Source: Heyndrickxia coagulans DSM 1 = ATCC 7050
GTDB lineage: Bacteria; Bacillota; Bacilli; Bacillales; Bacillaceae_C
Reading direction: 5' to 3'
Length of the DNA: 64,000 bases
NCBI RefSeq assembly: GCF_000290615.1
Contig: NZ_ALAS01000118.1
Span: 18,670 to 82,669 of the forward strand
Made by a program: the position numbers and the translations under genes. Shown here one piece after another: positions 47,529 to 56,500 of this stretch. Each line of letters opens with the position of its first letter. The stretch's first letter is position 1. The notes under the pieces are model-generated. The model did not search any database. It was not told where the DNA came from and worked only from the letters and a program-made list of their open reading frames with translations.

Positions 47529-48323
47529 GTGCCTGTCATTACAAAAATTTCGCTTCAAAAAAACAATAAAGAACGATACAATATTTTTCTTGACGGAAAG
47601 TACCGGTTCAGTGTTGATGAAGAAGTGCTGGCACGGTACCAGCTTTTAAAAGGGAAAGAATTGGATGAGCTTGATATTGAAGCGATCCTTGCCGAGGATG
47701 ATATCCGGAAAGGCGTCAATACCGCCATCCGTTTTCTTTCCTACCGGATGCGGTCGGAAAAAGAAGTGCGTGATGATTTGATAAAAAAGGAATTTGCGCC
47801 GGAAGTCGTCCGGAGTGTCATATCAAAGCTTTATGAAATGCAGTATCTTGATGATGCGGAATTTGCCGCAAGTTTCGTGCGGACACAAATGAATACAACG
47901 CATAAAGGGCCTGTTGTCATTAACAGGGAACTTCAGCAAAAAGGCATTGCACCAGAGATGATCGAAAAAGCGCTTGAAATTTTTGATGCTGATCAGCAAG
48001 TGGAACATGCCCGTGCCCTTGCAGAAAAACTTTCCAGGCAGCATGCCCGGTTGTCGGAGAAGCTTTTAAAGCAAAAAGTGAAGCAGGGGCTTACAGTAAA
48101 AGGCTATCCGCCTGAAGTGATTTCCGCTGCGATGGCGGCGCTTCATGTTGAAAAGGATGAAGAAACGGAATGGAAAGCACTTCTTCAGCATGCCGAAAAA
48201 GCAAAGCGCAAATACGGAAAGTTTTCGGGATATGTATACAGGCAAAAAATGAAGCAGTTTTTATACCGGAAAGGGTTCCCGATGGATTTGATAGAGCGCT
48301 ATTTGCGGGAAGAGGGGGATTAA
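47529..48323 (+). CDS. recX: RecX, regulator of RecA
   Basis: A 264-residue RecX of the long Bacillus type (B. subtilis RecX is also 264 aa), made of repeated three-helix units. It binds RecA filaments and modulates recombination and the SOS response. GTG 47529 lies 7 nt after GGAGG; the ATG two bases earlier is in another frame. It is followed within a few bases by yfhH. Confidence 0.92.
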   Translation: MPVITKISLQKNNKERYNIFLDGKYRFSVDEEVLARYQLLKGKELDELDIEAILAEDDIRKGVNTAIRFLSYRMRSEKEVRDDLIKKEFAPEVVRSVISKLYEMQYLDDAEFAASFVRTQMNTTHKGPVVINRELQQKGIAPEMIEKALEIFDADQQVEHARALAEKLSRQHARLSEKLLKQKVKQGLTVKGYPPEVISAAMAALHVEKDEETEWKALLQHAEKAKRKYGKFSGYVYRQKMKQFLYRKGFPMDLIERYLREEGD

Positions 48324-48325
48324 GG

Positions 48326-48643
48326 ATGGAAAAAAGATACAGTCAAATGAGTGAATATGAGTTAAAACAGGAAATTGCACAATTGACGGAGAAAGCGCGC
48401 AAGGCCGAACAACTCGGTATTGTGAATGAGTTCGCCGTGCTGGAGCGGAAAATTGCGATGGCAAAGTCGTATTTGCTGGACCCCGCTTCTTTTCAAAAAG
48501 GGGGAATTTATAAAATTGAAGGAGACCCCGGCGCCTATTTTAAAATTGATTATATCGACGGCGTCTTTGCCTGGGGTTACCGGGTCAGCGGCGGCAAACC
48601 GATCGAAGCCCTCCCGATTTCGATGCTGAAACGGGTGGATTGA
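48326..48643 (+). CDS. yfhH: YfhH family protein (DUF1811)
   Basis: A 105-residue protein of the YfhH/DUF1811 family, with an N-terminal helical hairpin (MEKRYSQMSEYELKQEI onwards) and a C-terminal beta-rich SH3-like part. Function unknown. ATG 48326 follows AGGGGG by 7 nt. It is co-directional with recX and separated from it by 2 nt, so the two are one transcription unit, as in B. subtilis. Confidence 0.9.
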   Translation: MEKRYSQMSEYELKQEIAQLTEKARKAEQLGIVNEFAVLERKIAMAKSYLLDPASFQKGGIYKIEGDPGAYFKIDYIDGVFAWGYRVSGGKPIEALPISMLKRVD

Positions 48644-48699
48644 TTTGTTACTCTTTTACAGGGGATCAAAAGAAATGGGCCCGGTGCTATTCAACATGT

Positions 48700-48730
48700 A
48701 AGGGCTGCCGGCATCATCCAGCAGCCCTTT
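48700..48730. terminator. Hairpin between yfhH and sspK
   Basis: AAGGGCTGC (48700-48708) pairs perfectly with GCAGCCCTT (48721-48729). Only short T-runs follow, but its position between two convergent genes fits a shared terminator. Confidence 0.6.
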
Positions 48731-48733
48731 CTG

Positions 48734-48892
48734 TCATGACTCTTCGCGGCGGCCTGATGCGCGCATGCGTTCCTGCGGATGCGTATTGGTCGTGCCATCC
48801 GCGCGTTTCGAAGCATATTCGGCTTTTGCCTGCGGTTTGTCTTCATATACATTGTCATGATCGTACGGGAAACCTTTTTCTTTATTCCGCAT
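48734..48892 (-). CDS. sspK: Small acid-soluble spore protein K
   Basis: A 52-residue minor SASP matching B. subtilis Ssp[15 protein letters not shown] near the start and YASKRADG then [10 protein letters not shown] near the end. Such proteins are made in the forespore under sigma-G. ATG 48892 has GGAGG 8 nt upstream; the ATG six bases earlier overlaps that site. Two hairpins fill the gap back to yfhP, so no obvious sigma-G promoter is visible directly upstream. Confidence 0.92.
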   Translation of the reverse strand: MRNKEKGFPYDHDNVYEDKPQAKAEYASKRADGTTNTHPQERMRASGRREES

Positions 48893-48910
48893 GTTCATGC
48901 CCTCCTTAAC

Positions 48911-48973
48911 AAAATAACCGGTGGGGAATGCCCCGCACCGGTTATTTTGCACGTTTTCAGACGGAAAACGTGC
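48911..48973 (-). terminator. Tandem hairpins after yfhP
   Basis: AAAATAACCGGTG (48911-48923) pairs perfectly with CACCGGTTATTTT (48936-48948), and GCACGTTTTC (48949-48958) pairs perfectly with GAAAACGTGC (48964-48973). Together they end yfhP transcription, or act as processing sites between yfhP and sspK. Confidence 0.75.
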
Positions 48974-48976
48974 GCC

Positions 48977-49957
48977 TTATCTTGGTACAATATCAAGTTT
49001 TTTCTTCAGCTTCTCTTTATTAAAAATCCAACCGGTATAAGAGCCGATTATTTCCAGATCTTCATTTAACTTCACAACAGCAACAAACGGATAATGCCCG
49101 TTTTTCCGGTAGCGGAGATCAGTAAAGCGGACTTCCCAGCCGTTATCCAGTTCCTTGATCTGCCAGTTATAGACAGGGGAAAAACTTAAGAAAGCAGACA
49201 AATTTTTATCTTGCTTTGCCACTTCTAAAATTTTATTTTCCGGAACCGGAAGCCGTTTGAATTTGTCAAGAATGGTGACCGCCGATTTAAACGCAAATGC
49301 AACATAGTAGGCATCTTTTGTTCTTACGGCAATCTTCCATTGATGAAAATGAATGGTCGGGGAAATGATGATTCTTTCCGCATCCGGAATCCTGGCCAGC
49401 ACGGCTTTTTTTACATGGTGACGTGCCGTGAATCTGGCGATATAATATAAAAATATGAAGATGTACATGACCAGAAACGTCGGCCCCGGTTGTGCCCCGA
49501 ACAACCAGGCGGCAATGCCGGCCACATGGATGATAAAAATGAACGGGTCAAATGTGTTGATCACGCCGAGCGCGATCCATTTATATGAGAATGGTCGCAG
49601 TGCCTGTGTCCCGTATGCATTAAAGATATCGACGAACACATGCAGAAAAACAGCCAAAAAAGACCAAAGCCATAAATGAAGCGCATCGGTTCCAGGGAAA
49701 AAGATGCTGAGCACTGCTGTAATGGCAAGCGGCCACAGCAAGACAGCCGGAAGAGAATGTGTAATGCCGCGGTGGTTGCGAATATAAACCGCATTATTTT
49801 TAAATTTGAGCAGAGTATCGATGTCTGGTGCCTGTGAACCTAAAACCGTGGCAATGAGAACGCTGTGAAAATGAACCGCATCTTGTGCGACCACAGGGTC
49901 CAACGTTGCCAAACCTCCGAGTGCAATGCCCATAACAACATGGGTTCCAGTATCCAA
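48977..49957 (-). CDS. yfhP: YfhP, membrane-bound metal-dependent hydrolase family protein
   Basis: A 326-residue membrane protein of the YdjM/YfhP family (B. subtilis YfhP is 327 aa). Conserved polar motifs GTHVVMG, SQAPDID, HRGITHS and HVFVDIFNAYGTQ carry the putative metal-binding His and Asp residues within about four membrane segments; a soluble C-terminal domain follows. Its B. subtilis counterpart has been linked to control of sspE and yfhQ. TTG 49957 is the start, 8 nt after AGGAGG. It is divergent from mutY. Confidence 0.9.
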   Translation of the reverse strand: MDTGTHVVMGIALGGLATLDPVVAQDAVHFHSVLIATVLGSQAPDIDTLLKFKNNAVYIRNHRGITHSLPAVLLWPLAITAVLSIFFPGTDALHLWLWSFLAVFLHVFVDIFNAYGTQALRPFSYKWIALGVINTFDPFIFIIHVAGIAAWLFGAQPGPTFLVMYIFIFLYYIARFTARHHVKKAVLARIPDAERIIISPTIHFHQWKIAVRTKDAYYVAFAFKSAVTILDKFKRLPVPENKILEVAKQDKNLSAFLSFSPVYNWQIKELDNGWEVRFTDLRYRKNGHYPFVAVVKLNEDLEIIGSYTGWIFNKEKLKKKLDIVPR

Positions 49958-50136
49958 TCTTATTCCTCCTAAAAGTGGTTCTGGCTCCTTACTAAAGCGC
50001 TTATTTCTTTCATCATGCCTTCATCATATGGTAAATTAAGAAGAATTGCAATAGACAAAGGCGGTCAATCAGGATTTTCTGTTTGTATTTTTCCCGCTTA
50101 TAAAAAGTTATAGCAATCATTTGGGGGAATTAAACA

Positions 50137-51228
50137 TTGAAAAATTTTCCAGTCGGCGACTTTGATGTAAAATCTTTTCAAGAGGATCTGATCTCCTGGT
50201 TTAAAAGGGAACAGCGGGACCTGCCATGGCGGGAGGACCGCGACCCGTATAAAATTTGGGTATCGGAAATCATGCTGCAACAGACAAGGGTGGACACTGT
50301 CATTCCCTATTTCCGGCGCTTTATGGAAAAATTTCCGACCCTTGAAGCGCTGGCGGATGCCGGTGAAGATGAGGTGCTAAAAGCGTGGGAAGGGCTTGGC
50401 TACTATTCACGCGTCCGGAATTTGCACGCTGCCGTAAAAGAAGTGAAGGAACATTATGGCGGCACGGTTCCGGACACACCGGAAGAAGTTTCGAAGCTAA
50501 AAGGCGTAGGGCCCTATACGGCCGGTGCGATTTTGAGCATTGCATACGGCTTGCCGGAACCGGCTGTGGACGGAAATGTGATGCGGGTGCTTTCAAGAAT
50601 TTTATCCATATGGGAAGACATTGCAAAGCCTTCTGCAAGAAAGGTTTTTGAAGAAGCCGTCCGCAAGTTGATTTCTCAGGAGAATCCGTCTTATTTTAAT
50701 CAGGCTTTGATGGAACTTGGTGCGCTCGTTTGCACGCCAAAATCGCCGTCATGTTTGCTTTGCCCGGTCCGGGAGCATTGCCGGGCGTTTGCAGAGGGAA
50801 CCATTAATGAGCTGCCTGTGAAATCAAAAGGGAAAAAGCAGAAACAGATCCGGCTCCAGGCGGCCGTTTTGGAAGATGAAGACGGGCGCATTTTGATCCA
50901 TAAGCGTCCGGATAAAGGGCTGCTTGCAAATATGTGGGAATTTGTTCAAGTGGAAGAAAGTGCCGTTTTGCCGGCGAGGCAGGTATTGAAGGACTATCTT
51001 GGAGAGGCATTTCAAATTGAAGCCGCACTCGAGACGGAGCATTTTACGGAAATACGGCATGTTTTTACCCATTTAATTTGGGACATCCGGGTATACCGCG
51101 GGAAAATTTTAAATCATGTGCAGGAAACGGATGAACTAAAATGCGTGCTTCCTGACGAGATTGAAACGTTTGCATTTCCTGTGCCCCATCAAAAAATCTG
51201 GAAAGCCTTCCGGGTCATCAGTAAGTAA
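50137..51228 (+). CDS. mutY: Adenine DNA glycosylase MutY
   Basis: A 363-residue glycosylase removing adenine opposite 8-oxoguanine. The HhH-GPD core has the catalytic Glu in [17 protein letters not shown] and the Asp in [14 protein letters not shown]. Four 4Fe-4S cysteines are in [17 protein letters not shown]. The C-terminal NUDIX-like domain (from about residue 230) recognises 8-oxoguanine. TTG 50137 is the start, 9 nt after GGGGG. No terminator is obvious after it. Confidence 0.95.
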   Translation: MKNFPVGDFDVKSFQEDLISWFKREQRDLPWREDRDPYKIWVSEIMLQQTRVDTVIPYFRRFMEKFPTLEALADAGEDEVLKAWEGLGYYSRVRNLHAAVKEVKEHYGGTVPDTPEEVSKLKGVGPYTAGAILSIAYGLPEPAVDGNVMRVLSRILSIWEDIAKPSARKVFEEAVRKLISQENPSYFNQALMELGALVCTPKSPSCLLCPVREHCRAFAEGTINELPVKSKGKKQKQIRLQAAVLEDEDGRILIHKRPDKGLLANMWEFVQVEESAVLPARQVLKDYLGEAFQIEAALETEHFTEIRHVFTHLIWDIRVYRGKILNHVQETDELKCVLPDEIETFAFPVPHQKIWKAFRVISK

Positions 51229-51408
51229 TGATTGCAAATTTGCTGGAAAATGCAGAGATTTCTTGTCATAATTATTGTTGAAAATAATCAGGTTTGGTTA
51301 TTTCTTCTTGCAATGGAAGGGCTTAAACAGTTTTTAATAACTTATAAAAAGTTATAAAATTTTTGTTTACTTTATAATTTATTATCAAATGAATAAGGAG
51401 GGTTATTT

Positions 51409-51633
51409 ATGTACTTCAAGTTTTCTCTTCTTAGTTTTATAACTGGTCTAATAATGATTTTTGTTATTCAATTAGCAACATTTTATAGAAATTTACAAAT
51501 AAAAACGGGGAGAATGGATGGAGATACGACCTATACTCTATTAAGTTCTAGTTTAATAGTTATTCCGATAATTTTATTTGTTTTAGCGCTAATCTTTTTT
51601 CAGTTGCATATCAAAGATAAACAAAAACATTAA
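51409..51633 (+). CDS. Small two-span membrane protein, unknown
   Basis: A 74-residue frame with two hydrophobic segments (about 5-25 and 45-66) and a charged tail (LHIKDKQKH). The Shine-Dalgarno sequence AAGGAGG at a 7-nt spacing is excellent. Its DNA and about 180 bp upstream are strikingly AT-rich compared with all neighbours, which suggests recent acquisition. I recognise no family or function; a small immunity-type membrane protein is possible but unproven. Confidence 0.6.
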   Translation: MYFKFSLLSFITGLIMIFVIQLATFYRNLQIKTGRMDGDTTYTLLSSSLIVIPIILFVLALIFFQLHIKDKQKH

Positions 51634-51806
51634 AAATCTCTTATTTGGGCTTGTACGTGGTTTTAAGAATACGATGATATAGGCAACACGATGAGAGTTA
51701 TATTTGAAGTGGATTTATGAAGTTCCCTCTTTCACGATTAATCGCTATGAAAGAAAAAAAGGACGAACCGCAAGCCAAAATGTCCTTCAAAAGGGCATTC
51801 AGCAAC

Positions 51807-51847
51807 AAAACAGCCCCGAGCTTTTTGAAAAGCTTGGGGCTGTTTTT
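51807..51847. terminator. Terminator of the gltAB genes
   Basis: AAAACAGCCCC, then AGCTTTT, pair with AAAAGCT and GGGGCTGTTTT on the other side. A T-run follows on the plus strand and a TTTTG tail on the minus strand, just beyond the gltD stop. Confidence 0.88.
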
Positions 51848-53304
51848 TATGCAGATGGCTGGCAGGCCGCTTTGTTTTTTTGTGAGAGATACAGGTCTAT
51901 TTCTTTTGCGGCTTTTTTGCCTTCCTGCATTGCCCAGACAATCAGGCTTGCGCCGCGTTTCGCATCGCCGGCGGCAAAAATGCCTTCCCGATTTGTCCGG
52001 AAACTCCCGGGCAAGGTGTGTATCAGCCCGTTTTGAAGTTCGATGCCGGCTGATTTGGCATCATCGACACCCTGGAATCCGATCGCGATGAGCACAAGAT
52101 CCGCATCCCATATCTGCTGTTCCGCTCCCCGCTGATCTGAAAACGGCACGGTAACAAGCCCTGTTACTTCGCCGTTATCATTACCGAGAAATGCTGTGGT
52201 TTGGATATAATATTGCCGCGGATCTTCCCCGAACACTTTAAATGATTCTTCATATGCATAATCCAGTGTGAACAGGGAAGGGTTCACCGGCCATGGTTCG
52301 TGTTCCGGGCGTTCTTTCGGCAGTTCTCCGTGCTTTCCGAACTGTACGACGCTCTTGCACCCTTGCCGGATTGCGGTTGCCACACAGTCCGCACCGGTAT
52401 CGCCGCCGCCAATGACAATCACTTTTTTCCCTTTTGCCGAAATTTGCGGTTCACCGTTTTCTCCATGGTCAAGCAGATGTTTTGTGCTGGCTTTCAAATA
52501 TTTCATTGCCGGGTAGATGCCTTTTAAATCACGCCCCGGAATGTCCATGTCACGTTGTTTCTCCGCGCCGATGCAAAGCAGGACGGCGTCAAAAGCAGCC
52601 TCCAGTTCTGCAAGCGTGATGTCTTTGCCGATTTCGGTATTGGCTTTAAATGTGATGCCTTCCGCCTGCAACAGGTCCACTCTGCGCTCTACATACTGCT
52701 TTTCAATTTTCATATTCGGAATCCCGTACATGAGCAGCCCGCCAAAACGGTCTTCTTTTTCAAAGAGGGTAACATCATAGCCTGCCTGGTTTAAATCGTC
52801 AGCTGCCGTCAATCCGGCCGGCCCGCTTCCGACAACGGCTGCTTTTAAGCCGTTCCGTTTCAGCGGGATTCTCGGCTTGATCCAGCCTTCTTCCCAGGCA
52901 CGGTCAATGATGGCTCTTTCAATGCTTTTAATGGTGACAGGTTCACTGACCAGCCCGGCTGTGCACGAGCCTTCGCATGGTGCCGGGCAGGCGCGCGATG
53001 TGAATTCCGGGAAATTATTGGTTAAAAGCAAACGCTGGTAGGCCTCTTCCCATTTTCCCTGGGCGGCAAGGGTGTTCCATTCCGGAATTAAATTATACAA
53101 AGGGCAGCCGCTCGTTTGCCTGCCGATCAGTTCCCCCATCTGGCAGAACGGGGTGCCGCATTCCATGCAGCGGGATGCCTGCGTTCTCAGTTTTTCTGCC
53201 GGAAATGGCTGCACGTATTCTTTCCATGTAGCCACCCGTTTTGCGGCATCCAGTTCTTTCGGTTTTTCACGTTTCTGGTCAACAAAATCTGTCGTTCCGC
53301 GCAT
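51847..53304 (-). CDS. gltD: Glutamate synthase (NADPH) small subunit
   Basis: A 485-residue flavin- and iron-sulfur-containing subunit (called gltB in B. subtilis) passing electrons from NADPH to the large subunit. N-terminal cluster cysteines are in CMECGTPFC and CPAPCEGSC; the FAD motif GSGPAGLTAADDL is near residue 160 and the NADPH motif GGGDTGADC near 300. ATG 53304 follows GAGGAG. It lies 240 bp after the large-subunit gene, separated by a strong hairpin. Confidence 0.95.
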   Translation of the reverse strand: MRGTTDFVDQKREKPKELDAAKRVATWKEYVQPFPAEKLRTQASRCMECGTPFCQMGELIGRQTSGCPLYNLIPEWNTLAAQGKWEEAYQRLLLTNNFPEFTSRACPAPCEGSCTAGLVSEPVTIKSIERAIIDRAWEEGWIKPRIPLKRNGLKAAVVGSGPAGLTAADDLNQAGYDVTLFEKEDRFGGLLMYGIPNMKIEKQYVERRVDLLQAEGITFKANTEIGKDITLAELEAAFDAVLLCIGAEKQRDMDIPGRDLKGIYPAMKYLKASTKHLLDHGENGEPQISAKGKKVIVIGGGDTGADCVATAIRQGCKSVVQFGKHGELPKERPEHEPWPVNPSLFTLDYAYEESFKVFGEDPRQYYIQTTAFLGNDNGEVTGLVTVPFSDQRGAEQQIWDADLVLIAIGFQGVDDAKSAGIELQNGLIHTLPGSFRTNREGIFAAGDAKRGASLIVWAMQEGKKAAKEIDLYLSQKNKAACQPSA

Positions 53305-53508
53305 GTCTCACACTCCTCACAAATCACCCGGCCGCTGCCGGAGGGATATAGATGTCGTACAATTTCAGCTTTTTTCCGGAAAAAAGTTTCCGTTTTGCGT
53401 GCGATGCTCCATTTTTCTTAAAACAGCCATCCTCGTGCTTCTTATCGGTCCGCTGACGGGACATGATAGGTCTCCGTTTTTTTTCGTTTCAATCCACACA
53501 CAATCCTG

Positions 53509-53540
53509 TAAATCCATCCGGACGCTTCCGGATGGATTTA
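53509..53540 (-). promoter_or_regulatory. Intercistronic hairpin between the large and small glutamate synthase genes
   Basis: TAAATCCATCCGG (53509-53521) pairs perfectly with CCGGATGGATTTA (53528-53540) around a 6-nt loop. No T-run follows on the minus strand. It probably stabilises the upstream message or marks a processing site rather than ending transcription. Confidence 0.6.
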
Positions 53541-53545
53541 CCCAT

Positions 53546-56500
53546 CTACTTTACTTCTGTCGGGAAAGCTTTTTCTTTTTCGATTTCCGGCAGGTGCTTT
53601 CCGGATTTTTTATATTCAAAAGCGGCAAGCCTCGCTTCATCAAGCGGCATTTGCTGATCCAGGAAGTACTGGATGAGTTCCATCATCGCTTTGTATTCGC
53701 GTGGAACAATCTTGACAAACTGATGCAGGGCCAGCTCCCAATTCTTCAAAATCCGTTTGGCAACAGGGCTGCCGGTGTATTGATAATGTTTCTGGATCAT
53801 ATGGTAAAGTTCGCGCATATCTTCATCAGAATCCACACCTTCAATGCTGACAAGTTCCTGGTTGATCCGGGATAAAACTTCATCTTCACCCATTGCGCCG
53901 GTATAAATGTAGGCAATCCCGCCGGACATCCCGGCCGCAAAGTTTTTGCCGATCGGGCCGAGCACGGCAACGCGTCCGCCGGTCATATATTCGCAGCCGT
54001 GGTCTCCGATGCCTTCGACAACGGCATGTACGCCGCTGTTACGGACACAGAAACGCTGGCCGGCCGTTCCGCGGATATATGCTTCGCCCGATGTTGCCCC
54101 GAAAAAGGCGATGTTGCCGATGATGGCCTGTTCTTCGTCCCGGCTCCATCCGGCACCCGGCTTCACAACGATTTTTCCGCCCGATAATCCTTTCCCGACG
54201 TAGTCATTGGCATCTCCTTCAAGGTTCAGTGTCAGGCCTTTCGGGATAAAGGCGCCGAGGCTTTGCCCTGCTGAACCATGCAGATGAATGTGGATAAAAT
54301 CTTCCGGCAGCCCTTCGTCACCGTAAGTTTTTGTAATGATATGGCCCAAAGTGGTGCCGATTGCCCGGTCGGTGTTGCGCACAGGCAAGGTGACGGCTGT
54401 TTGCTGCCTGTTCCGGACGGATACGGATAAATGGTTCAATTCCCGGCTGTCAAAGCGTTCTTCCAGTTTATGGCTTTGCGCCGTTTTGCCTTGCACAGCA
54501 AATGGTGTATCACCCGCTTTAAACAGTAATTTATCAAAATGAAGCTGTTTCGCTTTCCAATGGTTTTTAACCTCATCTTTCACTTTCAGCAAGCCGGTTT
54601 CGCCGACAAGTTCATCAAGGCTGCGGTAGCCGCATTCAGCCAATATTTCGCGGACCTCTTCTGCGATGAACCGCATATAGTTGACAACATATTCCGGTTT
54701 GCCCATGAATTTGGCGCGCAGCTTCGGATTTTGCGTGGCCACGCCGACCGGGCATGTATCAAGATGGCAGGCGCGCATCATGATACAGCCGAGGACAACA
54801 AGCGGGGCAGTGGAAAACCCGAATTCTTCGGCGCCAAGGCAGGCGGCGATGACGACATCACGCCCGGTCATCAGTTTACCGTCTGTTTCCAGTACGACAC
54901 GGTCACGCAGGCCGTTCAGCGTTAGCGTCTGATGGGTTTCTGCAAGGCCGAGTTCCCATGGCATGCCGGCATGTTTGATGCTCGTTTGCGGGCTCGCCCC
55001 GGTGCCGCCGTCATGGCCGCTGATTAAAATCGTATCGGCCAGGCCTTTCGCTACACCGGCCGCGATGGTCCCGACGCCTGACTTTGCCACCAGTTTTACC
55101 GAAATGCGGGCGCGCGGGTTGGCGCTTTTCAAATCGTAAATCAGCTGCGCCAGGTCTTCAATCGAGTATATATCATGGTGCGGAGGAGGCGAGATTAAAC
55201 CGACGCCCGGAGTGGAGCCGCGGACTTCGGCAATCCACGGATAAACTTTCGAGCCCGGAAGCTGGCCGCCTTCGCCCGGTTTCGCACCCTGGGCCATTTT
55301 AATCTGGATTTCGTCCGCATCTGTTAAATACAGGCTGGTGACGCCGAAACGGCCGGATGCCACCTGTTTAATGGCGCTCCGTCTTGAATCTCCGTTCGCA
55401 TCAGGCGTGTAGCGTTCTTTTTCTTCGCCGCCCTCGCCGCTGTTGCTTTTTCCACCGATGCGGTTCATCGCAATCGCGAGTGCTTCGTGCGCTTCTTTGC
55501 TTAATGCCCCGTACGACATCGCGCCGGTTTTAAACCTTTTCCAAATCGATTCGACCGGCTCCACTTCATCCAGCGGAACAGGTTTCCGGTTGCTCTCGAT
55601 GGCCAGCAGGCTCCGGATCGTGGCGTACGGACCGTGGTGGTACGTTTCCGAAAATTTGCGGTACAGTTCCTTGTTGTTCGTTCTGGTTGCCTGCTGCAAA
55701 GTGTACATCATTTGCGGGTTGAACAAATGGTATTCGCCGTCTTTCCGCCATTGCAGCTCGCTTCCCGGATCAAGCGCTTTGTTGTGCTGGAAAAGCAATT
55801 TCTGCGCTTTTTCAAAACGTTTCAATGATTCCTGGCCGATTTCCGCGAGCCCGATCCCGCCAAGCTGCGAGACGGTGCCGGTAAAATAGCGGTCGCAGAC
55901 GCTTTCCGCAATGCCGAGCGCTTCAAAAGTTTGCGCCCCGCGATAGCTTTGCATCGTCGTAATCCCGACTTTCGACATGATTTTGACGACGCTTTTCTTA
56001 AGGGTGGTTAAATAGTTTTCACTTGCTTTTTTATACGGCAGATCGATATGCCCTTCGCCGATTAAATTTTGAATCGTTTCAAGTGCGAGATACGGGTGTA
56101 CCGCATCGGCACCGTAGCCCAATAGAGCGGCCATATGGTGTGAATCCCGCGGTTCACCGGAATCCAGCACGATGCTTGCTTTCGGCCTTGTGCCGGAGCG
56201 GATCATATGCTGGTGCAGGGCTGAAACGGCAAGCAGGGAAGGGATCGGCACGGCACGATGGCCTTGCGCACGGTCGGAAAGAATTAAAATTTCCGCACCT
56301 TCCCCGATTTTTTCGTCCGCTTCCCTGAGCAATTGTTCCAGCGCCTGGTCAAGGCTGATATCCGGCGAATGGTACGCAGGAAGAAAAGCCGTTTTCATTC
56401 CCTGGTTTAAAATGGCGTTAAATTTGGCCGTGCTTAAAAACGGGTGTTCCAGCCGGATTTTTTTATGGGCGGTATCGTCATGGCCGTCAAGCGATACTTG

